DNA from: Latrodectus hesperus
Taxonomy: Eukaryota > Arthropoda > Arachnida > Araneae > Theridiidae
Assembly (NCBI GenBank): GCA_037975125.1
Contig: CM075860.1
Span: 46,659,543-46,723,542 of the forward strand
Direction: 5' to 3'
DNA length: 64,000 bases
A program made the position numbers and the translations under genes. Each line of letters starts with the position of its first letter. Within the stretch, counting starts at the first letter, position 1. The notes beneath the pieces were generated by a model. It had not been told where the DNA came from and did not search any database. It saw nothing but the letters and a program-made list of their open reading frames with translations. This document shows, one piece after another, positions 30,267-43,500 of this stretch.

Positions 30267-33200
30267 TGTGTTTATATATTATAATTATATAGAGCTACCC
30301 GTGAAAATAATGTTATGAAAAGATATAGAATTTCTTTTTTTAATAAAATAGGTTACTCTTTCCATATTTAAATTAAAACCCTTAAATTTTCACATTCTTT
30401 TGATATTAAAAATTAGAATGAACAGATTCATTATCTTATGCTGAATTATTAATGCATGAATTTAACAGATTTTATAGCAAAATATTAATATTTTTAACGA
30501 TATTTTAGTATAGCTGCAATAATGCTAAAAGAAAAAAATATTTCTGGTTATTTTCTTGAAATTACTTCCAAAGATAATTAAATCTCAATAATAATAATAA
30601 TAATCTCTCATCATCTCAATAAACCGACACTACATAGATAATGCATTTTTGCCACATAGTATGTTTAAAATTTAAGAAGTAATGCAAGATAAATTAATTG
30701 AATATCTAAATTTTAGGAACAATTCTATAAAATGTATATCAATTCAAATGTATGTAGACATAAATTATAAGAGATCATATATTGCTCAATTTACAGTTTT
30801 ACCGAAAAGAAACATTAGCAAGAATTCAAGAAAATAAAAAAGGAATATTTTAATAATTACATATTAGTATTAAATGTTTCAAAAATATTAAAAAAAGAAT
30901 ATTTTTATATTTGTTTTTACAAGTTGTGCTTTTTTTTACAGTGGATTTTAAATAGCATATTTTTCTTTAACCATTCGATATATATTATAGACCAGTATAT
31001 TATAAAAACAATATATGTTACCATAAAATAAAAACTCATACAGTATAGTTTCACTTGTTTTATTCATTCATTTATTGTTTATCCAAAATCAATAAATTTT
31101 AGAGTAAAATAACTAAAAAATAATTAAAGAATATGAAATAGAGCGATGAGATGATATTGATGTAATTATATTAGCAGCTGTCTAATTGTTGATTCATTCT
31201 GCTGGTCTTTTAAAGCATTTTTTTAAAGAATAAAAGTTAAATATTTTAATTACTTGCAAAAAATAATGATGACCACATTACACTTTCAAAAAAATTCTAA
31301 GCAGTTAATAATAAAGAACTACTCTCTTTTAACATTAGTCAAAAATTAAATTTAAAAATGAGGTAACAGTTGTATTTATTATTCAGAGGGATAATTTCTT
31401 AGATTAATATTATTTGGGAAAAAATTTCTAAAAAATAAAATAAATTGAGACAAGTTTTATAAAAAAAAATATTTGCTTTAAATTTTGCTAATATTTATTA
31501 TATTCTAACTGTACATTAAATTCTGTAAAGGAGATGACTTTTTATTTGTATTTTTATTCACACACAATCAAATAAAAAATATTAATTAGACGGATTTTAG
31601 TTTTTATTGAAAGTTAATTTTTCATTAAACACAGTTCAAGTAATATGTTTAAATGATGATCTACAAAGAACCACTGTTTTTAAAATCAAAAGAAATATAA
31701 ATCATTTTCGATTAAATTGCTTGAAGTTAAGATTTGACTAACGTCTTGCTTGATAAAATTTTGCAAAGGATTTTATGTACATTTACTAGTAAAAAAATCA
31801 AATTTTGACTTTTTAGATGCTAAGTAAGATTTTGATAATTTGTGTAAGTAATTGTCAAATAGTGGCAGAATTTAAAGTGAAAGTCCTTGTTTTATTACGT
31901 TAACAGAATTTTTTCCGAATTCTTCGGAGTGATTAATAAGAAATACATTTTTTAATTTTTGTATTTAAAACAATGGAAATTCTACTGTGCTGCCATCTAG
32001 TACTTCACAATTGAACGAAGTAATTAATTTTTTAAGTCAATGTACTAACTTGGGAGAGAAAATTATTAATAGTGAAATTGAACAGAAAATTTACCTACAA
32101 GGAAACTAATGAAACATAATTTAAATAAACAAAATGTAAGTATAATCTAGAAAAACATTTATACTACGAAAGAAAGATTTTTTTCTCAATAAATCTTAAA
32201 TTAAAATTCATTACTTTTCTTATATTACAAAATAACACAAACTTGGTTTTAAAATATTAACTTAAACTTATTTTCACAACTGCTGATATTATTTCGATCG
32301 TTTGTCACTTAATAACAACTTTGACAAAAATGAAAACGAATATATATAGCTTCCAATTTTTTCAAATAACATAGAGTGCGATTTTATAAGAATTTATATT
32401 AGAATTATTTCATTTAAAAAAGCTATACTACACTTATTATTAACAAATACAGATTTTGGATTTATATATTCCGAAAAATACTCATGCTTTAAATTCCAGG
32501 CATTAAAAGATCGATACAGATTCAGTAAACAAATAATTTTTAGATCATATCTTTACTGGATATTAAGAAGTTTGATAAGAATGAATCCTGTTCAAGAATT
32601 AACTACGTCACTTAACTGCAATTTAAAACACGTGATTATAATCGTCAGGGGTCTAAAACTGCAGCTAGAAGAATCCTCCTCGCTCCTAGAAGATAATAGG
32701 TTCGATACTTGGGCCAGCCGAAGATTTTCAAATTAAAAGGGCATATGTGGATATTAAATATTTTTAAGAGTATGAATGTCAACTTAAGTATTTATATTGT
32801 AAAATAAAAATGATGCAAAATTAAGAGAAAGCGTCAGAGGGAAAGAATGACTCGTAATAATCAGACACCCAGCTTTGCGTTTGTGAAAGGGTAGACCATT
32901 AGGAATAAAGAAAAATATTTATAACGAAAATAACGATTGAAGTTTTTCTCCCTCAATTTTAGCGATTTCTTTTTAATAATGAAGTGCTTCTGAACGTTTT
33001 AGAACAGAATAGCATCTTTCTCATCGCTGCTACAAATTCTCTTAACTAGTTTCAAATATTAACTAATAAAGTAATAGTCGATTTTAAGAACAGTTAACTT
33101 TTCTGCTTATTTTCGATAGTACTGAAAATGAAAAGAAATTAATTACAACTGTAAATTAAAAATATAATTATTGATATATACTAAAACAATTTTTAAAATT

Positions 33201-33299
33201 AAAAAGTATTAATATATATCAAATTCACATTTTAGTGTGACAATTTCAAAAGCTTTATATATAATCAGATTTTTTTTTAAAAAAACATAATAAAAAAGA
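30267..33299. other. Long AT-rich stretch without genes
   Basis: Very AT-rich, no protein-like ORF. A faint tRNA-like element may lie at 32645-32745 (TAGGTTCGATACTTGG as a B box). GCTGCCATCTAGTAC at about 31990 contains the recurrent GCCATCTA motif. Confidence 0.45.
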
Positions 33300-33670
33300 A
33301 TACATTTGATGTTGTCGTGGACAAATCATTCGAGGGTGTTGTGTAAAATAAGTTATCGTTCTCGAACCTTATGCCAGAGCCAGGCCATGGCCGCGATTAA
33401 TCTTACAAGTGACCGAATTCCAAGATCACTGAAGAAACATTGTCTATCTTTGGTTTGGAATGCGAAGTCTTAAGTGGCCCCTTAACACGTGTTGGGCAAG
33501 TGAAGCTGTCAACGCTCAAGTTGAAATTTCAGAGGCTCATACGTGGGCGGTTCCCTTTTCTTTCAATTTCATGGTGTTTTACTTCAACTCGTCTGTTCAA
33601 TATATTTAATGGCATCACAGGAAGCACTTTTGTGATATATCTAAGTTATTTAATGTTTAAATAAAAATTA
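33300..33670. other. Less AT-rich island, unassigned
   Basis: About 370 bp with more G and C than its surroundings, including CAGGCCATGGCCGCG and AACACGTGTT. A 74-codon plus-strand ORF (33440-33664) has no recognised similarity. It may be regulatory or part of an unseen exon. Confidence 0.3.
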
Positions 33671-35639
33671 CTTCCTCGAAGGATATCACTTTTAAGAGTG
33701 GAAAGTCAGGAAGATTAGAAGTTATTGTTTAAGCATAAGGTTAAGAGTTTGTGCTTTTCAGCATTTGTATAATTCTGGATATAGATAATTATCTATAAAA
33801 TAACCTTTTGGAAGGTAATAAAACGCAATGAATGTTTAGGGGGAGAACATTAAAACTATTTTAAGTAATTAAATATTAGTTGCCACAAAAAATATTAAAA
33901 CTGATAATTATTTCAAGCGAATTTGAATTTTCATATAGACAAAGAGTTAAAAATTTATAAATGTATATAAAAATAAGAAATTTTTAAAAATAATTTTGGT
34001 TATATTTTATTACATTCAGTGGGAAAAGAAATAATTTTGATATTTACATTGTAGTGTACTAGGTAAGTATTCACATGATATTTTCATATTTAGTATACTT
34101 TTCTCAGTGAATCACATTTAAGGAATGAGATCAACTGACATTACACATTTTTCTCAGTATAGCCCCCACGAAGAAAAAATGAAGACTAAAGCATACAGGC
34201 TATTTCACCACAGCGTCTTCGATTGATTTAAGTATAGAACTTTTATGGTTGTGATGTGAATTTAAAAAACTTTAGTTGAAACAAATTATCCTTCAAACCT
34301 AAATTATTATAAGAAATTTAAAATACTTAAATTTCTATTACACATCAGATACTATAGACAAAAGAGGGTGTTTCAGAAAAACATTTCTATTAAAATTGAT
34401 AACAAGTAATTTTTTGTAACCTCGATTCCGATTTCTGGTACAATTTTAACAAGTTTCTGTGCTAAAGTATTTAGCTGACTAAACTAATAGAAAAATACTT
34501 TTATTCAGGTATAATAATTTTTTCTTTTAATATGTGCTTTTTAAGTATTTTTATTAATTATGTGGGCTAAATTAGACCAGTAGAAAAAGAGCCTATTGTC
34601 AAATGGAAGATGGCAAGTGCGGTACTTGACCCAGACAGACTTGTGTTCTAGACCTATGCATGTTAAAAATTCCACAAGCCAATTGTACCATTGTTGATAT
34701 GGTGTAGAAGATAGCGAAAAGTTAGTACTTGAATGTGATTCAAATTTACAAGGAAATCTGCTGTGTTTAGAGGTTTTGATAAGCAAAAATTGGTAGCAAC
34801 AAATGTAATACAGTAATCTAACCTCAATATTTCACTTAATTTCTCTTTATGTTAACTCTGATTGTCCCATTCTTTTCCTAAGCAATATTCTCATCAAGTA
34901 AACAGTAGAAATACTTTCACAATTGGAATTAATGTACATAGCACTGACTTTTGTTTACATTTTTTTAAATTATTCTAATTTTTTACTCATAATACATATT
35001 TAAGAAAACTTTCTCCTGAACAAGATTTTAATGCTAGCAATGGCCAATATTCAACACTGTCACTTAAAGAAAATATCCACTCTTTAATGTACTTCTGGGG
35101 TATGGTATACCAGCAAGGAAAAGGGTCATTCTTTTACATGAAAGGATGTGGATTAATTATCTAACACAGCAGAAGACCAGTGCGTTTTAAGGGCATATAC
35201 ATATTACAAGTTGCTTAACTTCAATGTTCACCCACTGGTGTAGAGGGTACCAGTTTTGGTATCGTTACGATTAATGGTTATTACATACCTAAGGTGAGCC
35301 TTCACACTGAAGTTATGGAACTAGAAACAAAGGTGCCTTCTTTCAACTAACTTACTCTTATACATTGGTTTTAAGGTTATTTCTTTGACTGGACTTGAAA
35401 ATCTGTTTGAAAATCAACAAAAATATAAAAATGTATCTAATATTTTATTTAAATAAATTTTTGCAATTTCTTTAAAAACTCACATGGAGAAAAAAAAGGG
35501 GGGGGACATCACTAGTTGTGCATATGACTTTGGCTAATAAGAAATGTTTTTACAGAAGACTTTATTAATAGATTTAACACAATAAAAAGTTATTCTTTTT
35601 AGATTCAGCAATGAATATAAATTTATCTTATCATGAAAC
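33671..35639. other. AT-rich sequence without genes
   Basis: No protein-like ORF or repeat ends recognised; an 8-base G run at about 35508-35515. Confidence 0.4.
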
Positions 35640-36228
35640 TTGGCATTTCTGCACATAGCACCTTCAATAATGTATGCTAGTTCTCTACTAGAAGAGGGAC
35701 GTCAAATTGTATTGCAATGGATACCCAGCCACTGTGGTATCGCTGGAAATGACGAAGCTGACAAATTGGCAAGGGCCGATTCAGATCTACAACAGCCTTC
35801 TCCAACTTTGGAGTACCATACTTTTAAAAAGCTTAAGTCAAATATAGCCTCCTATCGTAGAAATGTTTACAAGATGTGCACAAAAGGGAAAGCATAAGCT
35901 TCCTTACTAACAAAGCCTATTCCGTGCAACCTCCACAGAGCTGTAGGAGTGGCTAATTTACGCCTTAAAACTGGGCATTATTATCTGCAAAAACATCTTC
36001 ACCTATTGGGTTTGAAGGAATTTCCGATCTGCCCTTTTTATTGACTAGAGAACATGACTGGTGACCACCTTTACACTTACCCTGGACTTTCGGACGTCGC
36101 AGTTAGAAATTCTGTGGAAGACAACTTTTCATTCACCCCAAGATTATATTGGGCTGCCCGACCGTGACTGATGGTTGAAAAACCAAGGTCGGGTGTAGGA
36201 TAAAATAAAAATAAAAAAATAATAATAA
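35640..36228 (+). pseudogene. 5'-truncated LINE: RNase H and C-terminal remnant
   Basis: An 85-codon open stretch reads SLLEEGRQIVLQWIPSHCGI and then AGNDEADKLARADSD, the RNase H C-terminal motif (W-x-PSH-GI-GN-EAD-LA) of jockey-like LINEs. After a stop the protein similarity continues in another frame with ANLRLKTGHYYLQKHLHLLG, the segment that normally precedes the Cys/His cluster. The fragment ends in an AAAATAAAAATAA-rich tail to about 36228, expected for a LINE 3' end. It lies just beyond the putative poly(A) site of the kinase subunit gene, in opposite orientation. Confidence 0.8.
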
Positions 36229-36412
36229 TGTATGCTTCATAATTAAGCAAAAATAAATAAAGTTGTAATAATTGAAAACAGGTTAAGAGAACTGATAGAG
36301 ACTTAGCATTCTATCTACATGGCAAAAGAAAATGAACACAATATCATTTTATACATGAAAATAAGAAAGATATTCATAATTAAAGACAACACACACAAAT
36401 CCAGTATATATA

Positions 36413-36418
36413 TTTATT
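36413..36418 (-). terminator. Putative distal poly(A) signal of the PKA regulatory subunit gene
   Basis: AATAAA on the minus strand is followed after about 10-25 nt by a GT-rich stretch (GGATTTGTGTGTGTTGTC, complement of 36385-36402), the layout of a strong cleavage and polyadenylation site. It is the last good candidate before transposon sequence begins at 36228. Confidence 0.4.
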
Positions 36419-39400
36419 TCCATACAAGCTCGCTCAATTAAAACTACATTTCTTTTTTTAGAAAATGAGAACTAAGATGAAAAATACATTTCATAATATC
36501 TGACAATATACAATTTTATCAATTTAATTTTTATTAAGAAAAAAAAAGCTGTTTTAAAGCTCTTGATTATGTACGAGCTACAAATAATACTAATTGTTTT
36601 TATTTTAACAGTCATATTACACACATATTTGCAATAAATGAAATGTGCAAAATAAAAGAAGCAGACTAAATCATATTAAAAAGAAATATGCTAGATTGAT
36701 GAATATTAAGAAACAATTCTACCAGATAGCATCTGAAAAGTGACTAGTCCTCAAAACAGATAAACATTTTTTAAGCATATATTTAATTTTTAAAATTCAT
36801 AGGAAATCAAAATGAATTAAAGTATTAAACTTAACACATATGTAACATACAATAAATATTTATATTTCCAAAGCAATTTTTCAAAAAAAGATTTCGGGTG
36901 TTTCTCTTTTATGTAATAGAGAAGGGGGAGTTTCTCAGTTGTCTACACTACGATAAAGTAAAACTATCTTAAATATATATTTCTCCTCCAAACTCTACAG
37001 TTAAGTACTCAACTATTTCATGAGCTGACACAGAAATTTTGTAATAAAGTAATATATACAGAACATGGTATTTATGAATAATCTGTAATACAACAACGGG
37101 CTTTAAACTCTCAAAATATATTAAAAAAATTACAAACCGGTGATGTAGAATTCAATAAATTACAAGCAGTAGAAAACATTGCTTTTGAGGAGGAATCAGC
37201 ATTCGGTGAGAAGCGTGAAATTAGAAAGTGTTTTTGTTTTCTATACAAAAAAGCTAATCCCTCCAATATAGGCATACAATATAATCAAGGGACAAATACA
37301 GAAGACTACTTTCCATTCAAATATATTATAAACATTTGCAGCGCCTATTTTTTTTTATTAATCTCTGCCTCTCCAAAGTAGTCCCCAAAAATATATTTTC
37401 TTCATGAAGATGAAAAATCAATAGTGCTTGTAAGATCAATGATGAGAAGTAACCAATCAATCAGAAAACAACTATGCATATTAGTGGTATCTTTGGTTGA
37501 AATTTACTTTTGCCACTCATTAACAGCATTGCATCATCATGAATCTCACAGGGCACTCTGATTGCCTCAAGCTATCTTTTCTATTTTTTTCAGAGATAAA
37601 ACGAAAAAAAAAAAAAATAATAATAACAATTATAGTACAAGAGGGAAAGAGGCAAATCACAACCTGGAATTCATAATATCCTTTTTTGAAGACAAGGAAT
37701 CACACATGCAATATTGTCTAAATGCACAAATAGACTGACACTTGGGTACTTTCATTTTTCTTAATATTTTTTCTTATGAAGGTTGGCTTCCATTTTTTAA
37801 ACTTGAGGGATAATAAAGGGAATGTACCACTTCCTGCAGCACTGAGGAAGTACTGTATGCAATCCATTTGATGCAGAAGTTTGGTAGAGAGGCAATACAA
37901 TCCATTTGAATACACTGGAGAATAGAAAAATATTAATAAAAAATTAATTAATATATTGAATTTCACTAATTAAATATTTTATAACACATAAAATTATAGT
38001 TCTTACATAAAAGAAAATCAGCATTTTTTTCTTGAAACCAGACTTAATTTGACTTTTCAATAGAGAGTAAATTTTTGCACAGACAGGCAAATGATTTTTA
38101 TTTTGATTTGATTGATTATATTGAGCAAATGATTCATAAATTGCCAAGTTTAAAAACATAAAAATATTACAGTGTTTCTTTAATTAAGATGTTTTTCTTA
38201 ATCGTTCTGTGCCTTTATCCAAACTAATTAAAAGATAAATTAGTCATGATTCAGATTTCTTATCATAGGAAATTCTTTACACGCTTAGTCAACATATTTA
38301 AAATTCTTGCACTAAGTAGAAAGATATTCAGTAAATACCTATTTTAAATCACCAGAGTTTATAAAGCAAGAAATTACAAATTATGGCCTTGACACTAATT
38401 TTATACAATAAAAATTGACACAATAAGTTTTGTGTATGTGTTGTACATATTTGAAATATGAAACTTGTATAAACAAATACTGCAAATAATAATTAAATGT
38501 ATAACATAATAAGAGAAATATAAAATAAAAAAGGTAAATCATGACAGATGTATTCAGGTGAGTTGGTTTATCATTCTACAATTATTTTCAACACATGATG
38601 GTTAACTTGATTAGAATCTTATATAATTAAAGCAGATTCCAAACCAGTATAAATATCAACATCCAAGGCAGAAATGTAATCCACAAAATGGAAGACCTAG
38701 CACTCACCATATAAGTCAATCAAATATTCCATGAAACAAATCATTACGCTCAATTAAGAATGGTGAATCTATTGAATAATTTTTGATATTTTCAGAGGTT
38801 AATTTGGAATGATGTTCTAATAAAATAGAACCAAAATTATTTATAAATTAAGAAAGTGTGATTAACAATTGAACACTTTAAAATCATTTCTATTGCTACT
38901 GTAAACCTGTAAAATTCTATACAGATTTGTAATGATTAATTACACTAGTGATGAACCTGTAAGCAACTTGTTATGCATCAAATTCAGGAAGCTGAAAATT
39001 ACTTGGTAGAAGTGAAAAGAATGATCTGTATTTTTTATAAAAATTGTATGATAAAAGTTTAATAAAATTAAAAATTAACCAATTTTTTTTAAATTCCTTT
39101 TATAAGTACAAAATAACAACAATGATTTTCCTATTAGAAAATATTTTCTAAAATGCAAATTGCACATTTTTTTACAAAGATAATTTTAAGTTCACAAGAA
39201 TATCTCAGTAGTTTATAATTATTTTTCTAAAGCAATAGCTACTTTTTTGCTTCATAATACTTTATTGGTTTTTCTTTAATTAATTGATTCTAAAATGCCA
39301 AAACTATACATTTTTTAAATTTTATTAACAAAAAAGAAACAAAATTATATCCTGTATAGTGAAATTTATTGAGAACTTAATTGATAATAATTTCAATCTG

Positions 39401-39811
39401 AAATTGACAGTAAAATTTCGACTACATAAAACAAATTAAATTAGAAAAAATGCTATCAAATCATAAATTGAACTCCATAGGCACACAATCATTAAAATAT
39501 TTAAAAAAGGCACATCATTAAAAAGTTATTTAAAAAACAACAACAATCGGCTTTTATAAATTACTGTTAAAACAAATTTTAAAAAAGTTAAATTTAACGA
39601 TTTTTCTACTTAACTATTTGTTTTTAAAATAAAACAATTACAAAGTAGAATCTGTAGCATTAAAATCTGTTAGGAGTTAGTTAATCTTTATATTATGTGG
39701 ATAAAGTAAAAACAAATGAACTGAAATTGAGTTTTGCATAAGCCAAAACAAGTTCATATATTAAATCACATTCCCACTCATTCTCTTATTAATACACCCA
39801 TCTCATTAAGC

Positions 39812-39854
39812 CTGATAAATGAGATGGGATTTAGGCACCCATCTCATTTATCAG
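39812..39854 (-). other. 17-bp perfect hairpin, 9-nt loop, in the putative 3' UTR
   Basis: CTGATAAATGAGATGGG (39812-39828) and CCCATCTCATTTATCAG (39838-39854) are exact reverse complements around ATTTAGGCA. A third block CCCATCTCATT (39797-39807) is identical to part of one arm, so two alternative pairings are possible. Confidence 0.85.
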
Positions 39855-40370
39855 AGTAGTTTTTAAATTTTTACTAATTAAACTACAAGAAAAGGGAATA
39901 TATTCAGCAGATGAGAATAATAACAAAATCATAGTTTTATAACAATTAAGAAAAAAGGCAATGAACAGAAAAAAAGTAGCTAAAATATATTAATCAGGAC
40001 AAAGACAATTGATTCAAAATCTAGAATATTTAATAAAGTTAATGCTTTCTGTACATATTTTTGTGCACTAAATAAAAGTGATACAATTTTAGGATTATAA
40101 AATTTTTCAGTATAACAAGAAAATTACTTATATAAATTAAAAGTTAAGAATATCTTATAACTGTTTTGAAAAAGGAAAATGGTCCGAGATATTTTGCTAA
40201 AACTAATAACTCTCCCAATTTGAGTACAGAAACTTTTAAATTGAAATGACGACATAAAAGATACAAATATAAAAATCTTTGATTTACCCATTATACTGAG
40301 AAACTCCTAAAAGCAACAAAGAGTTACATTTATAGTATTTAATATTTTAGACCACAAAGTAAATATTATA

Positions 40371-40376
40371 TTTATT
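40371..40376 (-). terminator. Proximal AATAAA downstream of the stop codon
   Basis: AATAAA on the minus strand 38 nt after the TAA stop. It lacks an obvious GT-rich element, so it may be weak. Confidence 0.25.
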
Positions 40377-40414
40377 CATGAAGCACTTTACCTTAACATT
40401 TGGCTGAATCAAAA

Positions 40415-40587
40415 TTACACCGATAGTGAAATGAGACTGTTGTAGTGAGTCATGTTTCGCTTCAAGATATCTGCACATGGCCCAAGAATACGCTCAAAAC
40501 GAGCTCTATCCAGTTTGATGCACTTCAAAGGTCCTTTAGCTTTGACTGTTGCTGCTCTGGGTCTATCTAACAGCAGGGCTATTTCAC
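40415..40587 (-). CDS. PKA-R1: PKA-RI coding exon 10: cAMP site B cassette and C-terminus
   Basis: (G)[18 protein letters not shown], then [20 protein letters not shown] and [17 protein letters not shown]. Acceptor TTTAG|GT; TAA at 40417-40415. Confidence 0.97.
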
Positions 40588-43500
40588 CTAAACAAGTAAA
40601 TTAAGTATCTCAAATGAGCAACTGCGTAACAATATGGTTAGAATACAAACAAATTTATTATAGCATTAATTGGAGATATTTATATTATTTTATCAAATAT
40701 TTTAAGAAATATAAAAAATTAAATGGGGGAAAAAGAAAAGTAATGCATAAAAAGTTTAAAAAAATTGTAAATTTTTAATTGCATTACTCAATAAATTCAG
40801 ATGTTGGAAGTGACAATTTATTTTAAATAATTGATTTTTATATTATACTGAGAATAAAGTTAAGGGTGTTTAAAACTAACTAGTACTGCAATTCACACAG
40901 ATATCTATAATTATGCTTACAAAAGCACGCTTTTAAAATAGCATGCATTCTTTTTTACTACAGCCTACAGATTGTAACGGACGGTCACTTTAACAGCTTT
41001 AAAATAATATATATCTTTGCTTCAGATATACCAATTCAGAATCTAGTTTTATACATAAAAAATGATAGTAAAGAATTCATATTAACAGGAAAGATGGTAA
41101 TGGATTGTAAAATTTAAGAAACTAACTAATTGTATATTAACTTTAAAAGTAAAATGTTAGGTGCCCATACAATATCTGATACATTTTGATGTTTCATAAA
41201 ATAATAAACATACTTTATTCACAATAAAAAGCATTTTTAACAGTTGAATGTTTTTGAAGATATTAATCTTTAATGGATGAATTTTACATTTCATTAAAGT
41301 TTTCCTTTTATTTTCTTTAGCATACCACTTCATGTACACACTATTCATTTAATTCTGCAACAACTTTTCAATTAAAGTCACTAGATTACATGTTCTTTCC
41401 AGTTTTGCAGCACACAGCAGATAAAAAATTGCATAATTCAAACTTTTATGAAAAACTAATTAGAAAAGAAATCAGCATTGCATTTTCTATCTATATGCAG
41501 TTTTCTCCATGAAACATCTTTCATTATAGCACCTTGCTTCAATATGATTACGAGTATTTTTTCTGGTAGAAGAATTCACTCCTGATTAAAAGGTTTTATT
41601 TTTAGGTATACTAGATATGAGAAATTAAATGCAAAAGTTTCTTCTTTCTTTTAAGAGTATATGTAATGAAACTGGTATACATAGAATTCATTTAAAATCA
41701 TGTAGAATCACACATAATCCTTTATATTAAATAATTTGAAAATCAAATCATAAATAGTACTTAAAATATATTCCATTATACTAAGGCTAATATTCAACCT
41801 AAAACAAATTAAACAGTAATCAAATTAATTTTTATAAATAGTAATAGTTGAAATGCATTTTTATATTTCTTGCATTTAAATAAATTCTGTTACCTATATA
41901 TAAGTGCACTGGCAAATCTAGATTAACAAACTTTTGTTCAAAAATTTCAGTTAACATTATAAACCAATGTTTTAGGAATATCAATTATTTATTTATTTAT
42001 TTATTTTTTTGCAAATAGTATTATTTTATAAACACAAAATTTTTTAAAAAATAGTTCTGAACTATTGCAAAATGGTAAATATCTTTAGTTTTGTTTTCCC
42101 TATAAATTAAGGTACATTAAATGGGAAAAGTGATGTATTGTGCAAGTGATACGTATAAAATGGACAAACAGAACAAGAAATTATAAATTTTTATTCATTA
42201 CCAAAATAGTCAGATGGACCTAGATGCCCCACTTCAACTTGAGGTTCAGCTTCAGCACGTCGCTGAAGGACAACTGCTGTGCCCTGCATATAAGAATACT
42301 GAAGTTTAACAAGTGTATTGGTTTAACTTAAAAAAACACAAATTAAGTCAATTATAAACAATAGTAAAAATCAAGAAAAATTTACAAACTTGATAAAAAT
42401 TAAGATTACAAAATTTTTTTTGCACAGCAATTATTTTTCTCATTTAAAAAAACATGGAAATAAGTTTCTATTGAATGAATGTATAGTATTTTTTCCCTTT
42501 TTCTTAGGAAAAAAAATTTAAACTTTTAATATACAATGTGTGAAACATTTTGTCATATTTAAGGTCATACTAGATTATTAATAGAGAGAGGGAAAAAATA
42601 TAATTCTTACTTTGTTTGAGGCATAATGAAAAATTGTAGTGAAAACTTTTAATCTATTTCAACAATTTATATCAAAAAATCAAATAATATTTAAGAGCTA
42701 CTAATAATTTAATTCAAGCATATGTTACAAATAATGGATAATTTGAATGGTCTTTTATGGTAATAGGATTACAGTGTGTTCAAGATTCTTTTTGACACTT
42801 CAGTTTCCACAACAAATATTTTATATAAAACTACAAATTTTTCCTTTGCATTTCAAGGCTTATGTTACACTTTTAACAGCTTGAATCTTATTTTCCAGCA
42901 TATAATCTGTAGATCATGTGTTAAAAAGTTAAAAAATTTTTGTGCACATAATACAGCACTACGGATAATCTGATAACATTATCCATCAGAAAACCTTTAA
43001 GTTTTGAAAGAAATGTTGTTTATGTTTTCTAAAATAAATAAAAGCACCACAATTCGGCAGATTTACTTCACCTATAATCAGTTTTATTCAATTACTTAAA
43101 AAAAAAAAAAAATAAAGAATTCAGTTCCTAAGAAAATTATTTTAGTTTCTATTGGATATTGTCATGTGGAAGCAAAATTGTATGAGTTACACAACATATT
43201 TTAAGCCAAATGCAATAAGAAAGCAAATAAAATATTAATGTAAAATAAAAAAATCAAAGTATATATGTAGTACAAAAGAAAAAAATAACCTATGAGCAGT
43301 TCGAAAATAATCAACTTCTTTCAGTTAATTATTAACAAAACAAATGCATTTTATTTTTAAAATTTGTCTAACCTTGTTAATAGAAACTAAAAATAGGAAA
43401 GTTTTTATAGAATCTACTAGGAATTATTGCTCTTGATGATTGATCTGTTCCTTTTATCTTAGTTTAATGCACTTCTCAATGAGGCAGATACAGATGTTTC

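Larger units (their letters stand above)
36390..40414 (-). other. Putative 3' UTR of the PKA regulatory subunit gene
   Basis: About 4 kb of AT-rich sequence downstream of the stop codon. It has no recognisable transposons, unlike the flanks, and ends at a good poly(A) signal. It holds the hairpin at 39812-39854. A proximal AATAAA (complement of 40371-40376) would give a much shorter UTR instead. Confidence 0.4.
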
